Below, one piece after another: positions 60,351 to 64,000 of a stretch of DNA of 64,000 bases. A program made the translations under genes and the position numbers. The notes under the pieces were generated by a model. It did no database searches, was not told the origin of the DNA, and worked only from the letters and a program-made list of their open reading frames with translations. The stretch is from an uncultured Prevotellaceae bacterium (GTDB lineage Bacteria; Bacteroidota; Bacteroidia; Bacteroidales; Muribaculaceae). How positions within the stretch are numbered: the first letter of the stretch is position 1; each line of letters starts with the position of its first letter. The stretch lies in assembly GCA_900316835.1 (NCBI GenBank), contig ONEL01000012.1, positions 1-64,000 of the forward strand, read 5' to 3'.

Positions 60351-61915
60351 ATAATATCACGTGGTGTAACTACAGGGGGCATTGGTCCCAAATCATCAAG
60401 CACATCATTGAGAATGAGACGGCACAGTAGCACATCGTCGTGAGAGTCGACAGCTGCGGTAACATCTTCGTTGTCGTAAACAAAATTCTCCATTTCGCTA
60501 ATCATCCATTCGCTATAGTCAAGCCACTCACCGTCACGCAACCTGCGCTTGAAAGCCAGCAGTCCACGCAATTTGCGCTTGTGGCTCACGTTGTAGCCCA
60601 CATTGCCCTCTTGCATGAAAAGGCGTGAATAGCGTTGCTTGAGCTTGCGCAAGTAGTATTCCTTGAGGCTGAAACCCAGGCTGTCGAAGTTGTTCACTTC
60701 CACAATGAGCATGGCGTTGTTATAGTACTTAGCCACTTCAATGCTGTCGTCAATCACATTATCAACCTCGGTTAAATACCTGCGCTCAAGGCACAGTTCC
60801 ACCACTTGGTTATTTCTCAGTTGCCAGCAGGTGATCACGTTATATTTCTTTTTACTCTCATCGCACCCAATTGTTACCACCACAAAGTAACGGCGACGGC
60901 GGTATTGACGGTCTATCCACTGCATGTAAGAAATTCCCGTTACGCACTGCGTGTAGCCCAAGCTGTCACGCACAAAATCCACCCAGCGCCCGTTTTTCAC
61001 ATTTTGCTTGTAATAGTTGATTTCCTCATCGCTGAACACAAGGCTTGAACTGCTTGCGAAACTTTCCTCGGGCGTGCATGGGAATTCACGCAAGAAACTG
61101 TTCTCGTCCTTGAATTCCTTGCGCTTGTGGCGGTACCAGTTAAGCTGTTCCAGGCTGTAGCCAGTGGCAAGGAGCGACTGTTCACGCTCGCTGAGCTTTT
61201 TCATTTCCTGTTGCTCTTGCTCGCTCTCGAGTGGCATGCTGTAGTATTCACACAGCTTCCAGCTCAGGAACATGGGCTTGTAGCTGATAAAACCCGCCAC
61301 GCTGTCGCGCCACAGTTTGTAGAAGTAGTTGTTCTTGCCGTCGCTGGTGCTCTCCATCACAACAAAGGTGCCCGGGCGGTTACCCACACTGCCCATCACA
61401 CTGCGAATTACCTCCTCGCTCCAGTCGCTGGTCTTGCTGTGCCAGAATGCGCTCTCGCTCAAGTGGGCGATGCCAATGTTATAACCTCTAATGGCGTTAT
61501 AGTTCCTTGCCGAGCCATAGAGCAAGTGGTTGCCACGCGCATCTTCGAGAATGTTCTCACCGGTGCGCTTGGGCTTGGATTCCTTGTTGTAGCTAGTGTA
61601 GATTTTCATCATTGAGTTAATAAAACTCAGGCTCAACTGCTTGTTGTGGCACAAGCTCAGGAACGTTTCCATCTCGCAGTGAAAGAGCAAGAGCCATGTG
61701 AAATAGTACTGGAGCACGGTGCTGATGCCCAGCTGGCGACTTTTCAGTATCAGCAACCTGCACGGGATGCCCGCCACTCGACACTTCTCCAGGTAATGGA
61801 CCACGTGCCGTTGCGCTCCATTGAGCTTCAACGCCACCTTGTTGCCTGTGGCCTTGTCGCTTATCTCGCCATGAGTGGCGCAAAAGTCTTCAAAATTCAT
61901 TGTCTCAGTTTTCAT
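60347..61915 (-). CDS. Phage terminase large subunit (TerL)
   Basis: About 522 residues from the ATG at 61915; another ATG at 61900, just after the upstream gene's stop, is equally possible, and earlier starts would overlap that gene further. The ATPase part has the TerL-type Walker A LILKSRQLGISTVLQ and the Walker B-like IAHLSESAFW, with VVMESTSDGKNNYFYKLW after it. The C-terminal nuclease part has VVVTIGCDES and SHDDVLLCRLI acidic positions. It cleaves concatemeric DNA and drives packaging. No portal or capsid gene follows: only two small genes and then chromosomal repeats. Confidence 0.88.
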   Translation of the reverse strand: MKTETMNFEDFCATHGEISDKATGNKVALKLNGAQRHVVHYLEKCRVAGIPCRLLILKSRQLGISTVLQYYFTWLLLFHCEMETFLSLCHNKQLSLSFINSMMKIYTSYNKESKPKRTGENILEDARGNHLLYGSARNYNAIRGYNIGIAHLSESAFWHSKTSDWSEEVIRSVMGSVGNRPGTFVVMESTSDGKNNYFYKLWRDSVAGFISYKPMFLSWKLCEYYSMPLESEQEQQEMKKLSEREQSLLATGYSLEQLNWYRHKRKEFKDENSFLREFPCTPEESFASSSSLVFSDEEINYYKQNVKNGRWVDFVRDSLGYTQCVTGISYMQWIDRQYRRRRYFVVVTIGCDESKKKYNVITCWQLRNNQVVELCLERRYLTEVDNVIDDSIEVAKYYNNAMLIVEVNNFDSLGFSLKEYYLRKLKQRYSRLFMQEGNVGYNVSHKRKLRGLLAFKRRLRDGEWLDYSEWMISEMENFVYDNEDVTAAVDSHDDVLLCRLILNDVLDDLGPMPPVVTPRDII

Positions 61916-62396
61916 TGTTGTCGATGTAGTAAATTTTGTATCTTGCATTTGTTTCTTCATTATTAGCCCATCGGGATTTCAGGTTAAAGCCATATTGCTT
62001 AATATAATTCAATAAAACCACAACAAATCTAGGCGTTATATTAAACAATTTCGCTCCCTTTAAAGCTGTAATTTCATTGCCCAGCAGCAGGTAAGCTAAA
62101 AGTTGATATATTTTATTTCCTTCAACAAGTTTATTTAGGTATTGTTTCTTTTTAGGCTTTTGCTCAAAATTGATTTCTAGCTGTTTACCAATAATTAAAT
62201 AATACTTGCATGAAGTTCCATTATTACAAGTTTTGATGCTTTCTTTCTTAAAATTATAGCCTCTTTTGTGAAGTTTATATATCATATCTGCAAGATTTGT
62301 AACATTAAATTCTGTAATAGCTATAAGGCTCGTTATCGGTTTACCTGTTTTCAGGTAATCAAGAATAAGTTCTGTTTTTGATTTATTTTTCTTCAT
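61905..62396 (-). CDS. Predicted helix-turn-helix protein of the phage-like block
   Basis: A 163-residue, AT-rich, Lys/Asn-rich protein. Two similar segments, ILDYLKTGKPITSLIAITEF (about 11-30, continuing through MIYKLHKRGYNF) and YLLLGNEITALKGAKLFNIT (about 102-121, continuing into LLNYIKQYGFNL), look like winged-helix HTH_39-type units found in phage replication or control proteins. Its base composition is clearly lower in GC than the flanking terminase and helicase genes, which suggests a separate origin. Confidence 0.65.
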   Translation of the reverse strand: MKKNKSKTELILDYLKTGKPITSLIAITEFNVTNLADMIYKLHKRGYNFKKESIKTCNNGTSCKYYLIIGKQLEINFEQKPKKKQYLNKLVEGNKIYQLLAYLLLGNEITALKGAKLFNITPRFVVVLLNYIKQYGFNLKSRWANNEETNARYKIYYIDNNEN

Positions 62397-62409
62397 GATG
62401 AGTAAAGTT

Positions 62410-63828
62410 TTAGAACGGTAATTTTTTCTCTACATCGGTTTTAGATTGTTCAACACCGCTGTAGCTCTTTAGATAGGCAGGCTCGTAGAAGCGGGTGCAC
62501 TTGGCTTCAAAGCCCAGGATTTCTTCTCCCGCTTTCTCGCCCTGGCGGTTTTTCACACACATGAGCATGGCGGTGCCGTGAATGTCCACGTTGCTCCAGT
62601 CCTTGCTGAGCTGTGGATAACGAAAGTACTCGCCGTGTTGCTCGGGGCGATAGAGCAGGTAAATGCTGTCGGCGGCATCGGCAATGTCGCCACTCTCCTT
62701 TAGCTCCTCGAGCCGTGGGCACGGGTCCTTGTCCACGTTGCGCCTCAACTGCGAGATTAGCACAATGGTTATTTCCAGTTGCTTGCTCAGTGCCTCAAGG
62801 CGGTGGCAGATGCTTCCCACCTGGTGAAAACGGTCACGCTCGCGCGAGCGCATGAGCTGGAGGTAGTCGAGCACCACCACTTGCACCCCATGGGTGAGCA
62901 CCATGCCCTTGATGTTGTTTATTATCACGTCAATGTCGCTTGAGCGTACATCGTCGAAGTAGATGGGTAGCTTATCGTCTACGCTGGTCATGCGGTCCAC
63001 ATCGGCAGGCTCCAGCTGGCCCTGCTTCACCTGGCTAGAGTCTACCCCGGTGATGATGGAAATGATGCGAGTGCCCAGTTGCTTGTTAGTCATCTCGAGC
63101 GAGAAAATTCCCACGGGCACGCCAGCCTGGGCAATGTTCACGGCGCAGTTAAGGGTGAATGCTGTCTTGCCATTGCTGGTGCGAGCACCTATCACCATGA
63201 GCTCACCCAGCTCAAATCCTCCCTTGCCGTCGATGAGCGAGAACCCGCACTTGTTGCCCGTGATAACCTGCCCTGTGGCTATTTTCTCGTAGTCGCTAAG
63301 GATGAGCGAGAACACGCTTTGCCAGCGCAGGGTCTTGGGCTTGACGGTGCGAGAGGTGGCATCGAGCATTTTTTCCACATCGCTCAAGAGCTGCTCGGGA
63401 CTGAGCTCGGTGTTATACTCAATGTCCATCACAATGGTCTTGAGATCTTCACACAGCCTGCGCTTGATGCCCATCGAGGCAAGCGTCACAGCCATGGTGT
63501 TACTGTCGCCCTCACTACCGTTGAGCTGGATGTAACGGCTCATGTCCCACTGGCGACCACGGCTCGCGCTCTGGGCATAGACGTTGAGCATGTTCACCTC
63601 CTGCCCCTCGTCCACACAGGCAAGCATCAGTTGCCAGGTGGCACGGTTATCCTCGCCGGTGAAATCTTCTTCGCGCAAGAACTGCCTGAAGGCTCGCACC
63701 CGAGCAAAGGCGCCAGTGTCGTTGAGCAACGAGCACAGCAGTCCTCGCTCCAGTTGCTGGTCTTGCAACAGTGTGGGAACAGGCTCCTCGCTGGCGGGCT
63801 GGATATATTTCTTGAGTTTATTTTTCAT
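62410..63828 (-). CDS. DnaB-like replicative helicase (phage-type)
   Basis: A 472-residue DnaB-family protein. The N-terminal domain (~20-130) begins LQDQQLERGLLCSLLND. The RecA-like domain (~175-450) has Walker A GARTSNGKTAF, the IFSLEMTNKQLGTRI helix, Walker B VVVLDYLQLM, ISQLRRNVD and the arginine-finger region LKESGDIADAADSIYLLYRP. It unwinds DNA at a fork. Its start overlaps the stop of a small upstream gene (ATGA), and it precedes an HTH protein and terminase, so it belongs to the phage-like block rather than being the chromosomal dnaB. Confidence 0.92.
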   Translation of the reverse strand: MKNKLKKYIQPASEEPVPTLLQDQQLERGLLCSLLNDTGAFARVRAFRQFLREEDFTGEDNRATWQLMLACVDEGQEVNMLNVYAQSASRGRQWDMSRYIQLNGSEGDSNTMAVTLASMGIKRRLCEDLKTIVMDIEYNTELSPEQLLSDVEKMLDATSRTVKPKTLRWQSVFSLILSDYEKIATGQVITGNKCGFSLIDGKGGFELGELMVIGARTSNGKTAFTLNCAVNIAQAGVPVGIFSLEMTNKQLGTRIISIITGVDSSQVKQGQLEPADVDRMTSVDDKLPIYFDDVRSSDIDVIINNIKGMVLTHGVQVVVLDYLQLMRSRERDRFHQVGSICHRLEALSKQLEITIVLISQLRRNVDKDPCPRLEELKESGDIADAADSIYLLYRPEQHGEYFRYPQLSKDWSNVDIHGTAMLMCVKNRQGEKAGEEILGFEAKCTRFYEPAYLKSYSGVEQSKTDVEKKLPF

Positions 63829-64000
63829 AGCCCGTCCTCGTTGCAGTGAACACTGTCCTCAACGCTCACCAGCCTGCTCTCACGCTCATCAAGGCGGGGG
63901 CGCAAGGGGCAGCGCTCACAGCAAGGCTCATTGCCATGCTCTTTATATCTCAACGCCACGCTTGTTATAGCCAGCAGTAGCACAACAAGCAAGATAAGTG
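63825..64000 (-). CDS. Small membrane protein, partial at window edge
   Basis: An open frame runs in from the right edge and ends with a TGA overlapping the helicase ATG. The visible 57 residues begin with a hydrophobic run (LILLVVLLLAITSVAL) and continue with a cysteine cluster CCERCPLRP and an acidic tail (RESRLVSVEDSVHCNEDG). It could be a phage membrane accessory protein. The start lies beyond the window. Confidence 0.5.
   Translation of the reverse strand, partial: LILLVVLLLAITSVALRYKEHGNEPCCERCPLRPRLDERESRLVSVEDSVHCNEDGL

Noticed and set aside
60148..60360. A 70-codon minus-strand frame reading QLSVFSYQ repeats
   Set aside because: It is only the translation of the ACTGATAACTGAAA tandem repeat.

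Overview
The window looks like a chromosomal segment of a gut-type member of the Bacteroidales. The signs are SusC/SusD pairs, lipoprotein signal peptides of Bacteroidetes type, T9SS-like C-terminal tails, dockerin-tailed and DUF4465-type secreted proteins, and promoters of the Bacteroidetes form (TTG or TTTG, then 19-20 bp, then TAnnTTTG). I cannot place the family from sequence alone; Muribaculaceae or a relative would fit.

Layout. 0.3-11.4 kb (minus): a SusC/SusD outer-membrane uptake locus with an unknown lipoprotein and a PKD lipoprotein, followed by two tandem dockerin-tailed secreted paralogues. No degradative enzyme is present. 12-22.8 kb: a low-molecular-weight tyrosine phosphatase, a secreted protein with E-set/CBM-like modules, a stand-alone TonB-dependent receptor, a ROK sugar kinase, a GDPD-like membrane protein, a paralogous secreted E-set protein and an unknown secreted protein. 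22.9-27.2 kb: tRNA-Arg(ACG), a small membrane protein, a CstA-family transporter and a short UvrA paralogue. 27.4-34.4 kb: a 2178-residue secreted protein read from a transcript that begins with a clear cobalamin riboswitch. 34.5-39.8 kb: a MATE exporter, a REP-associated (HUH) transposase with a fused C-terminal SLOG/DprA-like domain, two lipoproteins and a Bro-N gene broken by an amber codon.

39.9-52.2 kb is the most striking part. A 2418-residue NRPS with the order C-A-T-C-A-T-reductase sits 12 bases behind a STAS anti-sigma-antagonist gene, in one apparent operon closed by a strong terminator. A divergent gene encodes a DUF3089 hydrolase. Nearby is an operon of an alginate-export-like porin and a membrane sensor that fuses dCache, PP2C/SpoIIE phosphatase and RsbW-like kinase domains. 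The inferred system is reductive release of a dipeptide aldehyde (or a pyrazinone derived from it), with production tied to a phosphorylation-controlled partner switch.

52.3-58.7 kb is mostly housekeeping: NhaC antiporter, a glycine-zipper lipoprotein, ornithine carbamoyltransferase plus carbamate kinase, and UbiE/MenG plus phosphofructokinase. 58.8-64 kb holds dispersed palindromic repeats and then a minus-strand phage-like block (DnaB helicase, HTH protein, terminase large subunit, SH3-like protein, unknown protein). No capsid or portal genes are visible, and the block runs off the right edge.

A dispersed repeat family with GTGAGTTCGAYG ends occurs at about 19.1, 39.4 and 58.9 kb. ACGAGAC/GTCTCGT hairpins occur around the transposase and at 18.2 kb.
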